From CALJDF01 sp038121105 (lineage in GTDB: Bacteria > Pseudomonadota > Alphaproteobacteria > SHVP01), in NCBI GenBank assembly GCA_038121105.1, contig JAYONB010000007.1, positions 62,001-126,000 on the forward strand: a stretch of DNA of 64,000 nucleotides, in the 5' to 3' direction. Under the pieces are notes generated by a model. It saw nothing but the letters and a program-made list of their open reading frames with translations. It made no database searches and was not told the DNA's origin. The position numbers were made by a program, and so were the translations under genes. The number at the start of each line of letters is the position of its first letter. Within the stretch, counting starts at the first letter, position 1. Positions 7,656 to 16,270 of this stretch are shown here, one piece after another.

Positions 7656-10153
7656 TTCAGGAATTCGCGCCAATCGCGGCCAATTTCGTCAATGTTCCCT
7701 GAAGCGGTAACGTCGTAGAGCGCCGGCCCGGTCGCCAGCTTCTGACCGCCATCTTTGGTCAACGGCCGGAAGCCGAACGTGCCTCCCGAGGTCGAAGAAC
7801 GCGTCGAGAAAAGGTCGAACGGGATTGAGATGAAGAACCCTTTGTCAAAACTCCCTTCGCCGAACACGTTGAACGGCACGTCCGTCAGGGTCACGAATCC
7901 GCCGATTCTAACACCACTGTCGAAGCGCCTTGAAACCTGAAACGTCGCTCCACGGTCACCGGCCAAGTATTGACCGATAGAAAGCTGGGCGAGTAGCTCA
8001 TAAAAGGGTACTGCGTAGGTGAGATTGAGGTGCCCCGTTACAACCGTATAATCTCGGAAGTCGAATCGCTGCTCGAACGTTCGTTGGCGCACATAGCCTA
8101 GCTCAATCCCAGCGGCGAGGCGCGATCCAAAGGGCCTGTAGAGAATCTCGCCACCGTAGCCACCGAACATCGTTTCGAAGTACCCCGCAGAGAGCCTAGC
8201 GAAGATGTCTGGCCAAGGGGACCACATGTAGTTGGCCTGTAGCTGAATGAGATTGTTTTCTCCCTGCTGCAAATATTGTCTTATTTCCGATCTAACCCGG
8301 GGTAGGCGGCTATCGGATTCGACGGTAAGGCGGTCAAAGTTATTGTATAGGTCAGCGCCGACACTGCCGACTACCGACAGTCGGGGCGTCACCTGCACGC
8401 GTGACGAGGCGCGAAGAAAGAGCTGGTACAGGTAGAACCGATCGCCGCTACCAATGTGTTGGCGCAACGCCGGCGAGACCGAATATCTAATGTTCGGGTA
8501 GTTTTCGGTCTTGATTGCGGTGGCGGGGAGATTGTGCTTCGGCGCGCCGATGACCGCATTGGCCGCAATCTCCTCCGGACTGCCGCTAGCGGTAACGGCC
8601 GCTTCAAGGTCAGAACGAAGCACAACGATACTTGCTGTCTCACCAGCCGGGCCGCTTAAGATTATCTCGAGTTCTTCAATCCAGTCTGGCGAGTGGTTGG
8701 CGGCGATTCGTGCTGCTCTGCCGATGTTTCGGGCGACCTGGCGGTAGGGACCGCTGGATAGCACGACCGTAACGCGGCGCCCTCCAAAGTTCACAGCATC
8801 GATTTGAAGACGCTGCTCGCGTGCATCCGCTTTGATACCGTCTACAGCCAGGGACTGATCAAACGTCTCAAATAGCGGCACCATCTGTCGTACCGCGGGT
8901 AGTGAAAACTGACCCCCCGAAACGCGCACGGCTGCTTGGATGTCTTGACGCGCTTTGATCTGATAAGTCTCGCCGCCCGGTACGAACACGACCCAATCAG
9001 CCGACCCGGAAAATGCCTTTGAGAGCGCCTCCGACAACGCGACACGATCAACCGGCGGTAGTTGGTTTGAGGTGTGGAAGTACGCGGCATCTCCTTCGAT
9101 CGCGATTTCGGAGATCGAAACCCCCCAGTTCTCAAGGTACTCGAAGAGCTCACCAAAACGGTCGTTGCCCGTATCGCCCCGAACTCGTCTTACCTCAAGA
9201 GCGTCTAGAAAGCGGGCCACGACAGGCCGCAGCGCCGGGATCGGTTGCGTCACGCTTGTTTCTGCGGGCGGTCGTACGCGCAGTTCGACAGGCGGCGGGT
9301 CGAGCTTAGGAATGCCCTGTTCGTGGAGGTTTGCACGTAGATTCGCTCGGAACATGAAGCGTTCGCCGCGTTCACGCGCGAACGTAAGATCGATCCAAGG
9401 AAACGGCCGGTAGTTAATGCCGTAATTGAAACGGCTCGTCGCCGCAAGTTCATTGCTCAACGGCTCGTTCTGGTAGTCGTTGGGCTCGTACTCAAGCTTG
9501 ACCGACAACCCTTTGATTGGCGTGTGATACTCGGCGCCGAAGAAAGCACCCACGCGCTCGCCAGAGAACCACGAGGTAGGGATCAGTGTCCCACCCTGCG
9601 AAGATTGTCCTGTTCGGGATCTAAACGATTTGGAGATGTTGATGAGGGGATTGCGGATTTCACCCGCACCGGCGTTGTAACCCCAACCAAGCCCCGCCGA
9701 AAAGTCGAAATCGTAGAACCGCTTGCTCATCGCGAAGTACTCGCCGGAAAACAGGCCAGTACCCAGACCGTCCTGAATTCCAATAGCAATCTGCGGCAGA
9801 AAGCGTCGCTCCCGTGCCACCAGGAGCTTCACGTCGGCGCCGCGGTCGGTAAAGGTTGAGCCTCGCCCGGCGACGTTCCCGGCAAAATCCCGGTTGTTAA
9901 CTTTTGTGTAGCGGAAGGTCGCCTCAACTCTCGGCAAAGGCGTCAGCGTAATAAGGTATCGCTCATAGGGCCGATACTTGAGGTAGCCCACATTCAGGGT
10001 ACCGTCGGCCATGAACCGAGCGGTGCGGGTTTGAAGTAGCCCAGCACCTCCGAAATCAGATGACGAAGGGTCTGGCACCTGCGCCATCACGCCATGTGAA
10101 TAGATGAGAAGGTACGTGAACGCCAGTAGGCGAACAAAAGCGATATGAGCCAA
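7652..10153 (-). CDS. yjbH: YjbH-domain outer-membrane exopolysaccharide protein
   Basis: An 833-residue exported protein with a signal peptide ending in VMAQ. The mature start, with FGGAGLLQTRTARF and GTLNVGYLKYRPYERY, matches the YjbH family (PF06082). Alternating beta-rich stretches run to the C terminus, as expected of an outer-membrane barrel. Escherichia coli YjbH is about 700 residues, so this one is longer. YjbH belongs to the Rcs-regulated yjbEFGH exopolysaccharide operon and probably takes part in secretion at the outer membrane. It lies 15 bases downstream of the SLBB export gene on the same strand, so export and barrel proteins are likely co-expressed. Confidence 0.85.
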   Translation of the reverse strand: MAHIAFVRLLAFTYLLIYSHGVMAQVPDPSSSDFGGAGLLQTRTARFMADGTLNVGYLKYRPYERYLITLTPLPRVEATFRYTKVNNRDFAGNVAGRGSTFTDRGADVKLLVARERRFLPQIAIGIQDGLGTGLFSGEYFAMSKRFYDFDFSAGLGWGYNAGAGEIRNPLINISKSFRSRTGQSSQGGTLIPTSWFSGERVGAFFGAEYHTPIKGLSVKLEYEPNDYQNEPLSNELAATSRFNYGINYRPFPWIDLTFARERGERFMFRANLRANLHEQGIPKLDPPPVELRVRPPAETSVTQPIPALRPVVARFLDALEVRRVRGDTGNDRFGELFEYLENWGVSISEIAIEGDAAYFHTSNQLPPVDRVALSEALSKAFSGSADWVVFVPGGETYQIKARQDIQAAVRVSGGQFSLPAVRQMVPLFETFDQSLAVDGIKADAREQRLQIDAVNFGGRRVTVVLSSGPYRQVARNIGRAARIAANHSPDWIEELEIILSGPAGETASIVVLRSDLEAAVTASGSPEEIAANAVIGAPKHNLPATAIKTENYPNIRYSVSPALRQHIGSGDRFYLYQLFLRASSRVQVTPRLSVVGSVGADLYNNFDRLTVESDSRLPRVRSEIRQYLQQGENNLIQLQANYMWSPWPDIFARLSAGYFETMFGGYGGEILYRPFGSRLAAGIELGYVRQRTFEQRFDFRDYTVVTGHLNLTYAVPFYELLAQLSIGQYLAGDRGATFQVSRRFDSGVRIGGFVTLTDVPFNVFGEGSFDKGFFISIPFDLFSTRSSTSGGTFGFRPLTKDGGQKLATGPALYDVTASGNIDEIGRDWREFLN

Positions 10154-10168
10154 GGATCGGAGCGTGCG

Positions 10169-13036
10169 CTAATTATCGCTGATCACGGCAAGCGAGGCGG
10201 CGGTAATGGCAAGCTGGCTAACGAGCGAAGCAACTTCTCTTGTAATCGTAAACAGGTCGAACGGCGTCGCGTCCTTCGGAACAACTATCGTGCTGCCGGG
10301 TGGCACCTGCAACGTACTGAAGCGGAAGGGGCTGACGGATACCGGGGTGGCCGCGCCATTAGGAAACACGACAAACATGCGGCTGCGATCCGCCGAGCTC
10401 TGGAACCCACCTGCCTGTGAGATATAGTTGTCGACTGTACGTCCTGCTACAAACTGCAGCGCTCCAGGGCTAAGGACATCACCAGTAACAAGCACCGAGT
10501 TGGGCCGCTTGGGTACATAGAACTTGTCCCCTGCCTCTAGAACTATGTCGAGCTCCGGACGAACCTGAAGGACCGTTGGATCAGCCTCTATGACCACGCG
10601 CCCCGTTGCCGGCGTCTGCCGAATCTGATCGGAAAGTACGGAGAACGCCGTAGCGGCCGAGGGGTCGATACCTCGATTGGCCGCGGCAACCGTAACTGCG
10701 GAAGACAATTGCCGTGCAAGGCGGTCGAGTGATCGCTTCTCGGCGGCCTTTATTCTCTCCCGCGCGAAGACCGCGCCATAGGGATAGGCCTGAACGGTCA
10801 ATCCGCCCGCTCTGGAAATGAGCTCCGACAACCGCTCGCCCTTTCCGATCGTGTAGACGCCGGGGCGACTGACTTCGCCGAAGACCTCGACCACGCCGGG
10901 ATCCCTAGTGGCCAAGGACGGGCTGGCACGCACGGCATCACCAGGGCCAACAAAAAACTCTGGGATGCCTTGGGTAATGTCTAGCGACTGGCGCTCAAGG
11001 AACCGGCTGCCATCCTGTCGCACGACCAGACGTGTAACCTCAAGACTAGAGCGATCGGCGGCCCGGCTCAGACCGCCAACGACGTTCAGAACGGTCCCAA
11101 GGGATGTGGCTTCCGGCACTGGTGCTAGGCCAGGCTGCCTTACTTCGCCCGCGATCAGAGCCGAGTGTTCGAGAACGAAGGGGAGCAGTGACGGGAATCG
11201 CTCATATATCTCGCGACATTCCCCAGGGCGCGCCTGCGATTCGGCTGTATCATTAAAACCGCGCTGCGCCACAGCGGCGGTGATCGCAAACCGTTCCGTT
11301 GAGGTCTCGGATACGAGCTTTCTCAGACCAGCGACCGCGCGACACTCGGAGGGCGCGGCTGAAGATGTTTCGAATACCTGATCGCCTTCCGACGGCGCGG
11401 CACTTTGCACCAGACCACGGCCAACAAAACCGACGATACTATCCGTCGTCCCTTCGATCGCTTGCAGGTTGGTGCTGCGACCGCCAGCGGCATCATTGGT
11501 TGCAGGCCGCGGCTCGTTGTCGGGTTCCTCTAAATCAAGTGTCTGGCTCGTTGCGACCCTCCGCACCGCCGCTGAATTGAGATAGCCAACGTCATCGCGG
11601 CTCAGGATCAGCAATTTGTCGGCGTTTCGAAACTGGAAGTCCTCTTGTCCGCTGACGATGCGATGAAGCGGCAGACCGTAGAAGCGCTCGACCTGGCTTG
11701 TTGGGTCTCGTGTGGCAAGGACGGCGAACAGCGGGTATGCACCGTCCTTAAGCGCTTGGCCGCCCGCAAGGAGCGCACCAATCGTTGGCGCCGCCGCTAG
11801 TGCCCGTCGGCCCGGGACCCGAACATGACCAACAAGTTCGATCCCGCCAACTTCGCGGTCACTGCCGCGGACGACCGTAACGATATCGCCGTCCCGCAGG
11901 CGTTGTTCTTCCACGATAGGAGATATTACTTGCTGGCCGCTGATATCGATCGAGGCAAGGAACAACCGGTTGCCCCGAGGGCGCAGGGTTCCGCCTGCCA
12001 GATTGAGGGCTTCGCTTAGCTCCATCCCCGTCTGCCCGGGCGAAATCTCAACGATGATCGGACGCCTAACATCGCCGACGACCGCGGCAGTACGGCCGAG
12101 CGTCGGGACGATCACTCGATCACCCTCCTTGAGCGTTATGTCTTCCGCCTCTCCGAGGCCAAAGATAGCCCCGTAGAGATCAATGCTGATTTCGCGTCCC
12201 TGCCGGATCACCTTAATTCCCCTCAGAGAACCAGTCTTCTTGACACCACCAGCTAGACCGAGAATGTCGATAACCGACGAGATTGCTGTGACACGATGGA
12301 GACCTGGGCGCTCCACCTCGCCCGCAACAACAACGCCAAACTCCCTTATACTCCCCAGCGCGACGAACGCCTCGGTCCCAATAAAGGCCTCTTCGATGCG
12401 GGCTTGTAGCACCTTCTTGAATCCGCCAAGAGTTAGCCCGGCCGCGGAGATCGGTGACATAGAGGGGAGAACAACAAGGCCTTCGCTGTCGACAGCCGCT
12501 TGGACCGCGCCCGCGTCACCGCCAATGAACGTGATGACTAGCTGGTCGCCAATTCCAAGAACGAAAGTATCTTGCGCAGCACCCGTCGATAGTACAGCGG
12601 GTTTGAATTCGCCACGGAAAGTGTCGTAGCCACCTTGGATTAGATAGAATCCGATACGCCGACAATAGTCGCGCTCGCTCGATGAAAACTTCGTGCCAAG
12701 AGTGAGGAGAAGTTCGTGTCCGTCCGGCAGTTCACCGCTACAGAACCTTTTTGCGATCTCCAATTCCAGTGGGTCACTGAGATCGGACCCCGGAAGCACT
12801 ACCGATTTTTCATTCTCATCATCGGACGCGCCATTCCTAAGGTTGTCGAGAATCGAGGACCCGCTTGATTGCCCGAGTCCAGGCAAATCAAGTTGCTCCA
12901 TTAATTGTTGCAGCGCCTGCAGCGAGGATTGGCTACCCTGTTGACTGCCCAGCCCCTGCGCTTCCGTTAAGGATGGGTAGGCCAGGATTGCGACCACCAG
13001 GAGCAATAGTCTTGCGATACTCTTGGCTCTGCTCAT
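10169..13036 (-). CDS. Wza-like polysaccharide export protein with six SLBB repeats
   Basis: A 955-residue periplasmic or outer-membrane protein. A signal peptide (LLLLVVAILAYPSLTEA) is followed by a low-complexity Gln/Ser linker, then a Poly_export domain (FVLGIGDQLVITFIGG, about 158-230). Six SLBB-type repeats follow, each with a G-V--PG core and a downstream AGG turn, starting near residues 235, 318, 402, 635, 720 and 865. The C-terminal helix (residues about 925-950) may be a Wza-like outer-membrane segment. There is no lipobox, unlike Wza. The YjbG/GfcC role in other species is an SLBB-like fold, so this large protein may replace both Wza and YjbG. It is divergent from the yjbF-like gene, 48 bases away. 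Confidence 0.85.
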   Translation of the reverse strand: MSRAKSIARLLLLVVAILAYPSLTEAQGLGSQQGSQSSLQALQQLMEQLDLPGLGQSSGSSILDNLRNGASDDENEKSVVLPGSDLSDPLELEIAKRFCSGELPDGHELLLTLGTKFSSSERDYCRRIGFYLIQGGYDTFRGEFKPAVLSTGAAQDTFVLGIGDQLVITFIGGDAGAVQAAVDSEGLVVLPSMSPISAAGLTLGGFKKVLQARIEEAFIGTEAFVALGSIREFGVVVAGEVERPGLHRVTAISSVIDILGLAGGVKKTGSLRGIKVIRQGREISIDLYGAIFGLGEAEDITLKEGDRVIVPTLGRTAAVVGDVRRPIIVEISPGQTGMELSEALNLAGGTLRPRGNRLFLASIDISGQQVISPIVEEQRLRDGDIVTVVRGSDREVGGIELVGHVRVPGRRALAAAPTIGALLAGGQALKDGAYPLFAVLATRDPTSQVERFYGLPLHRIVSGQEDFQFRNADKLLILSRDDVGYLNSAAVRRVATSQTLDLEEPDNEPRPATNDAAGGRSTNLQAIEGTTDSIVGFVGRGLVQSAAPSEGDQVFETSSAAPSECRAVAGLRKLVSETSTERFAITAAVAQRGFNDTAESQARPGECREIYERFPSLLPFVLEHSALIAGEVRQPGLAPVPEATSLGTVLNVVGGLSRAADRSSLEVTRLVVRQDGSRFLERQSLDITQGIPEFFVGPGDAVRASPSLATRDPGVVEVFGEVSRPGVYTIGKGERLSELISRAGGLTVQAYPYGAVFARERIKAAEKRSLDRLARQLSSAVTVAAANRGIDPSAATAFSVLSDQIRQTPATGRVVIEADPTVLQVRPELDIVLEAGDKFYVPKRPNSVLVTGDVLSPGALQFVAGRTVDNYISQAGGFQSSADRSRMFVVFPNGAATPVSVSPFRFSTLQVPPGSTIVVPKDATPFDLFTITREVASLVSQLAITAASLAVISDN

Positions 13037-13084
13037 AACCCCTGATATCCCTTAATTGACCTCGACACCCCTCGGTGATCCACC

Positions 13085-13762
13085 ATGCCCACGACAATCT
13101 CCCGACGGAACGTACTGACTAGCATTGGAAGTTGCCTTGCGCTGGTAGCCTGCGGAGAGAATAAGATTGGCGAGACGGTAATAGAAGCTGCAAAACTCCA
13201 GTTTGGCTCCGCACCGAAACTCCCTCTGGACCGAGCAGCGATCAGCAACCTACCATACGCCTCGATCAAAGCTAAGATTGGCCGCGGACCCGAAGCACTT
13301 CTTATTTTGTGGCGGTTCGACGCTGCAGGACATCATTGGCTTTCGGCCGACGATGTAGCCATCGTAACCGATGCAGGGCGCGTCGTGCAGAGCGCCGGGC
13401 TACCAGAAACGCTCCGCTCTACAGAGTCTCGGCAAGTTGATCCGCTCGTCCTCGGCTTGCACGACAAGGACATGCCCGTTCGGCACTTCCGCACCGTGAC
13501 ACTCCAAGACAAAGAAGGTGGGCGCAACGAGTTTGTGATTCACTCATCGTTTACTCGCTTAGAGCGAGCCAAGATTCAAATTGCCGAAATCGATTTCGAC
13601 ACTATCCGAATAGAGGAGAATTGTATCGCCACGACAGTGAATTGGAGCTTCAAAAACACCTACTGGGTCGATCCAGCCGATGGATTCGTTTGGAAATCTC
13701 AGCAGCACATCGCCCGCAGCTACGGACCCCTAACGATTGAGGTCCTAAAGCCACCAGCCTAA
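13085..13762 (+). CDS. yjbF: YjbF/GfcB-family lipoprotein, probably Tat-exported
   Basis: The 225-residue product starts with a twin-arginine-like SRRNVL followed by a hydrophobic run and the lipobox LVAC (Cys23), so it looks like a lipoprotein possibly exported by Tat. The body has the YjbF/GfcB pattern (PF11102): LPYASIKAKIGRGPEALLIL near the start, GRVVQSAGLP, and a C-terminal FVWKSQQHIA segment before the closing strand. These proteins serve group 4 capsule and Yjb exopolysaccharide export. The gene stands alone on the plus strand, divergent from the SLBB gene and convergent with the yjbE-like gene 22 bases away. Confidence 0.82.
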   Translation: MPTTISRRNVLTSIGSCLALVACGENKIGETVIEAAKLQFGSAPKLPLDRAAISNLPYASIKAKIGRGPEALLILWRFDAAGHHWLSADDVAIVTDAGRVVQSAGLPETLRSTESRQVDPLVLGLHDKDMPVRHFRTVTLQDKEGGRNEFVIHSSFTRLERAKIQIAEIDFDTIRIEENCIATTVNWSFKNTYWVDPADGFVWKSQQHIARSYGPLTIEVLKPPA

Positions 13763-13784
13763 GAAATACTTGCCAAGCAGAGCG

Positions 13785-14105
13785 TTAGTTTGAGGTCGTC
13801 GCCGCCGTCGTTGAAGTCGTCGTCGTCGTCGTCGTCGTGGTGTCGTCGTCGTCGGTAATAGCAGCAACAGCAACGGCAATCGCCGCAGCAATAGCGACAC
13901 CCGCCGCAATAGCACCGGCGGTAACGCCACCGGTCGCACCTGCAGCACCAGCGCCCTGTTGCTGCTGGCCAGCAGCCGCGCCCCTACCGGTCTTAAAGAC
14001 CTGGGACTGCCCTGAGGGGTTCGCGTCAGCGGCGAAGGCCATGCTCGGGGCACCGGCGACAAGAGCAACGACACTAAGAGCCGTTAGAGTTTTCTTGATA
14101 AACAT
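13785..14105 (-). CDS. yjbE: YjbE-like small secreted exopolysaccharide-locus protein
   Basis: A 106-residue protein with a clear signal peptide cleaved after AFA. A short Gly/Ala/Gln region and a hydrophobic Ala/Gly/Val helix at about residues 60-85 follow, then a tail of four Asp and a run of nine Thr. E. coli YjbE has the same plan: small, secreted, Ala/Gly-rich with a poly-Thr tail. AGGAGG lies 8 bases before the ATG, a strong site that suggests high expression. The tail is encoded by a trinucleotide repeat at 13816-13854. The function of YjbE is not established; an exported matrix or pilot role is only a guess. Confidence 0.75.
   Translation of the reverse strand: MFIKKTLTALSVVALVAGAPSMAFAADANPSGQSQVFKTGRGAAAGQQQQGAGAAGATGGVTAGAIAAGVAIAAAIAVAVAAITDDDDTTTTTTTTTSTTAATTSN
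13816..13854. repeat. GTC-type trinucleotide repeat in the yjbE tail
   Basis: A nearly uninterrupted run of GTC units (ACG/GAC on the coding strand) encodes the Asp4-Thr9 tail of the YjbE-like protein. One GTG-GTG interruption splits it. Copy-number changes would stay in frame and alter only tail length. Confidence 0.8.
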
Positions 14106-14533
14106 GTTCGGCGAACCTCCTAAGAACCTTTGAGCAAACTATTCTTTTTGCGTGTTTCTTAACAACCGCTATCGACCATTCCGACGGCCTTGTCGCTCTT
14201 CGCAAGCCGTCCGCAAATTCCAGACGCGACAGTAGTAGGACCAAACCGTTCGTTCAAGCGCGTTTTCGAGCCTTCTTCGGTGATCGAGGCGCTCTTGTTG
14301 CAAATTAGCAACAATTTCGCCTGTTTCAGCCCAATTGTCATTCACTTCAACAGCTTAACCGACCGTGATGAATCAAAGTATCAGGCCAAGGCGGGCGGGC
14401 GTACTCAGCCCCTATATCGCCCTTCGATACTACATCGTCACTATTCAGGGGGCGTTACTTTACTGGTGTCTATTTCAACGTTACCCCGCTTTATTCCCCC
14501 CGCAAATCACCGCAAAGAGCCTGGACTTCGCGA
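14106..14533. other. intergenic region between yjbE-like gene and hydrolase gene
   Basis: About 430 bases, less GC-rich than its surroundings, with the ribosome-binding site and candidate promoter of the yjbE-like gene at its left end. A 60-codon frame on the minus strand (14159-14341) has no convincing ribosome-binding site and no recognised domain. Apart from these nothing was identified; a terminator or small RNA cannot be excluded. Confidence 0.6.
14138..14165 (-). promoter_or_regulatory. candidate promoter for the yjbE-like gene
   Basis: On the minus strand a TTGTTA hexamer and an AATAGT hexamer are separated by 16 bases, about 33 bases before the yjbE start codon. The -10 match is four of six, so this is a weak prediction. 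Confidence 0.25.
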
Positions 14534-15394
14534 TTACTGATAATCGCCCAAGAACTGAAGAATCGCTCCAGCCGCCCCTGCATCGCCCAAGACATCGTGC
14601 GCCGCGTCGCCGGCGCCCGCCCGCACAACCAGTGACTGCGCGTCTTCTCGGTCCGCCATATAGACCCCGCAATGCCCCTGCTGGCCCGGTGTGTTGCTGG
14701 GGGCGTAGTACGGATCGTCTTCGCGCACGATCGCGAGGATCGGCGTCCGGCGTGGCGCGTCGATGCCAGCGACCAGCGGTGCACCCGTGCAGGTCCACTG
14801 AGCGACCACCCGGGCGTTAAAGACATCGCCCCGGAAGAGCGCCGCCGTCACCGCCCCTTCGCTCGCGCCGATCAAAAAGAGATTGTCGAGATCAACCCAG
14901 GGCAACGTGGGCAGCCGCTCCAGCGCATAGGTCAATTCCGCCGTTCGAAAATCGTAGATAAAAAGGTTTTGGCCGCCGCGCGAGGTCTTGGGATCGCATT
15001 GCAAGGGCCGGTAACGGCGCGCAAAGCTATCCGGCGCGACCACCGCATATCCTTGGCGGGCCAGTTCTCCGAGGAACGGCAAATTGCCGATCCCGGTACA
15101 GCCATGCAGGAACACCACCGTCGGAAACCGCGTACCGCGGGGAAACCGTTGCACGTGGCGCGCCACCGCATCGCGTGACTGGCGCGCCACCAGGGGCGTG
15201 TCGCCGCCCTGCACCGGCGGCAGCACGACCAAGGCCTCGCGCCACGTCCGTTGAATATCGGCGCCGCCACTCGGTACGCCGGCGGCACACGCCGCCAACG
15301 TCAAGAAGGCGCCCAGCCCAAACGCGGGCTTCACCCAAGCTCGTACGGGTCGGACGAAATGAAAGAGTTTCCCGGGTATCGACACGGGCGGCAT
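14534..15394 (-). CDS. lipoprotein alpha/beta hydrolase, dienelactone-hydrolase-like
   Basis: The protein has an N-terminal basic segment, a hydrophobic stretch and a lipobox LAAC, so it is probably anchored in a membrane. The catalytic core shows the oxyanion strand VVFLHGCTG, the nucleophile elbow GASEG, an acidic loop REDDPYY, and a late His in DAAHDVLG, which together make a plausible Ser-Asp-His triad of the DLH-like family. Substrate unknown. ATG 15394 is chosen over TTG 15421 because it has an AAGAGA site directly upstream and avoids overlapping ispE. It follows ispE by 4 bases and is probably co-transcribed with it. Confidence 0.78.
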   Translation of the reverse strand: MPPVSIPGKLFHFVRPVRAWVKPAFGLGAFLTLAACAAGVPSGGADIQRTWREALVVLPPVQGGDTPLVARQSRDAVARHVQRFPRGTRFPTVVFLHGCTGIGNLPFLGELARQGYAVVAPDSFARRYRPLQCDPKTSRGGQNLFIYDFRTAELTYALERLPTLPWVDLDNLFLIGASEGAVTAALFRGDVFNARVVAQWTCTGAPLVAGIDAPRRTPILAIVREDDPYYAPSNTPGQQGHCGVYMADREDAQSLVVRAGAGDAAHDVLGDAGAAGAILQFLGDYQ

Positions 15395-15398
15395 TCTC

Positions 15399-16235
15399 TT
15401 AGCGTGCGTGCGCCGCGACAACCCACCAATCGGGGTGCGCCGCGCCCAACGCCGCCGCCGCTTTTTGGGCCGCCGTCATGTCCTTGAACAAACCAAAGCA
15501 GGTCGCCCCACTACCGCTCAAACGAGCGACCCCGCAACCGGCTTGGCCGCGCAGCTCTTTTAGGCTCTCCGCCACCCCGTCGGCTAGCGACATCGCCGGG
15601 CCTTCCAGATCGTTGCGGCCGGCCCGCACCCAAGCGGCGATGCCGGCGTCCGTGAGATCCGGCGCCGCCCCGCCATAGGTTGAACAGGCGGCAAACACGT
15701 CGGGCGTGGCAAGCGCGGTCCCGCAGTTCACCAACACAAGGGCCAGGGGCGTTTCGACTTGGATCGGTTCGACCGTCTCGCCGATCCCGCCGATCCGCGC
15801 GGCACGGCTGTGCAGACAAACCGGCACATCAGCCCCCAACGTTTGGGCCACACTCGGAAACGCCATCGACGGCCCGACCTCCCAAAGCCGTCCCAAGCCG
15901 CGCAGCACCGCCGCCGCATCCGCGGAGCCCCCGCCGAGACCCGCGGCCACCGGCAGGTTCTTGGTAATACGGATATGGACCCCGTCTGGGCGACCCATCG
16001 TTTCGCCCAGTTGCCGCGCCGCCTGCATCGCCAGATTGCTCTCATCGTGCGGGACCGCGTCGGCAAACGGCCCCTCGACCGAGATGACATGTTCGTGGTG
16101 CATTGACAGTTCGATGTCGTCCCCAACCGAGGCAAATACGACCAGCGAATCGAGTTCGTGATAGCCATCGGGACGTCGCCCGAGGACATGGAGGAACAGA
16201 TTGACCTTGGCGGTGGCGAATTCGCGAACTGTCAT
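15399..16235 (-). CDS. ispE: 4-diphosphocytidyl-2-C-methyl-D-erythritol kinase
   Basis: GHMP kinase of the MEP isoprenoid pathway that phosphorylates CDP-methylerythritol at the 2-hydroxyl using ATP. The 278-residue product begins with the family's N-terminal AKVNLFLHVLGRRPDGYHEL, in which the Lys is catalytic. The glycine-rich ATP loop LPVAAGLGGGSADAAA is at about residues 90-105, and the C-terminal GHMP motif has RLSGSGATCFG. Length fits the usual 280-300. The frame is open well upstream, but ATG 16235 gives the conserved N terminus. IspH, the last enzyme of the same pathway, is encoded at 46974. Confidence 0.95.
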   Translation of the reverse strand: MTVREFATAKVNLFLHVLGRRPDGYHELDSLVVFASVGDDIELSMHHEHVISVEGPFADAVPHDESNLAMQAARQLGETMGRPDGVHIRITKNLPVAAGLGGGSADAAAVLRGLGRLWEVGPSMAFPSVAQTLGADVPVCLHSRAARIGGIGETVEPIQVETPLALVLVNCGTALATPDVFAACSTYGGAAPDLTDAGIAAWVRAGRNDLEGPAMSLADGVAESLKELRGQAGCGVARLSGSGATCFGLFKDMTAAQKAAAALGAAHPDWWVVAAHAR

Positions 16236-16270
16236 AGTTAAGGGTCGGCCGAACTGGTCGGTGCCGATGG

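Noticed and set aside
13816..13854. Possible CRISPR-like or regulatory repeat
   Set aside because: It is a simple in-frame trinucleotide run with no spacers, explained by the poly-Asp/Thr tail of the YjbE-like protein.
14159..14341. A 60-codon minus-strand frame upstream of the yjbE-like gene
   Set aside because: No ribosome-binding site and no recognisable domain; a chance frame cannot be distinguished from a gene here.
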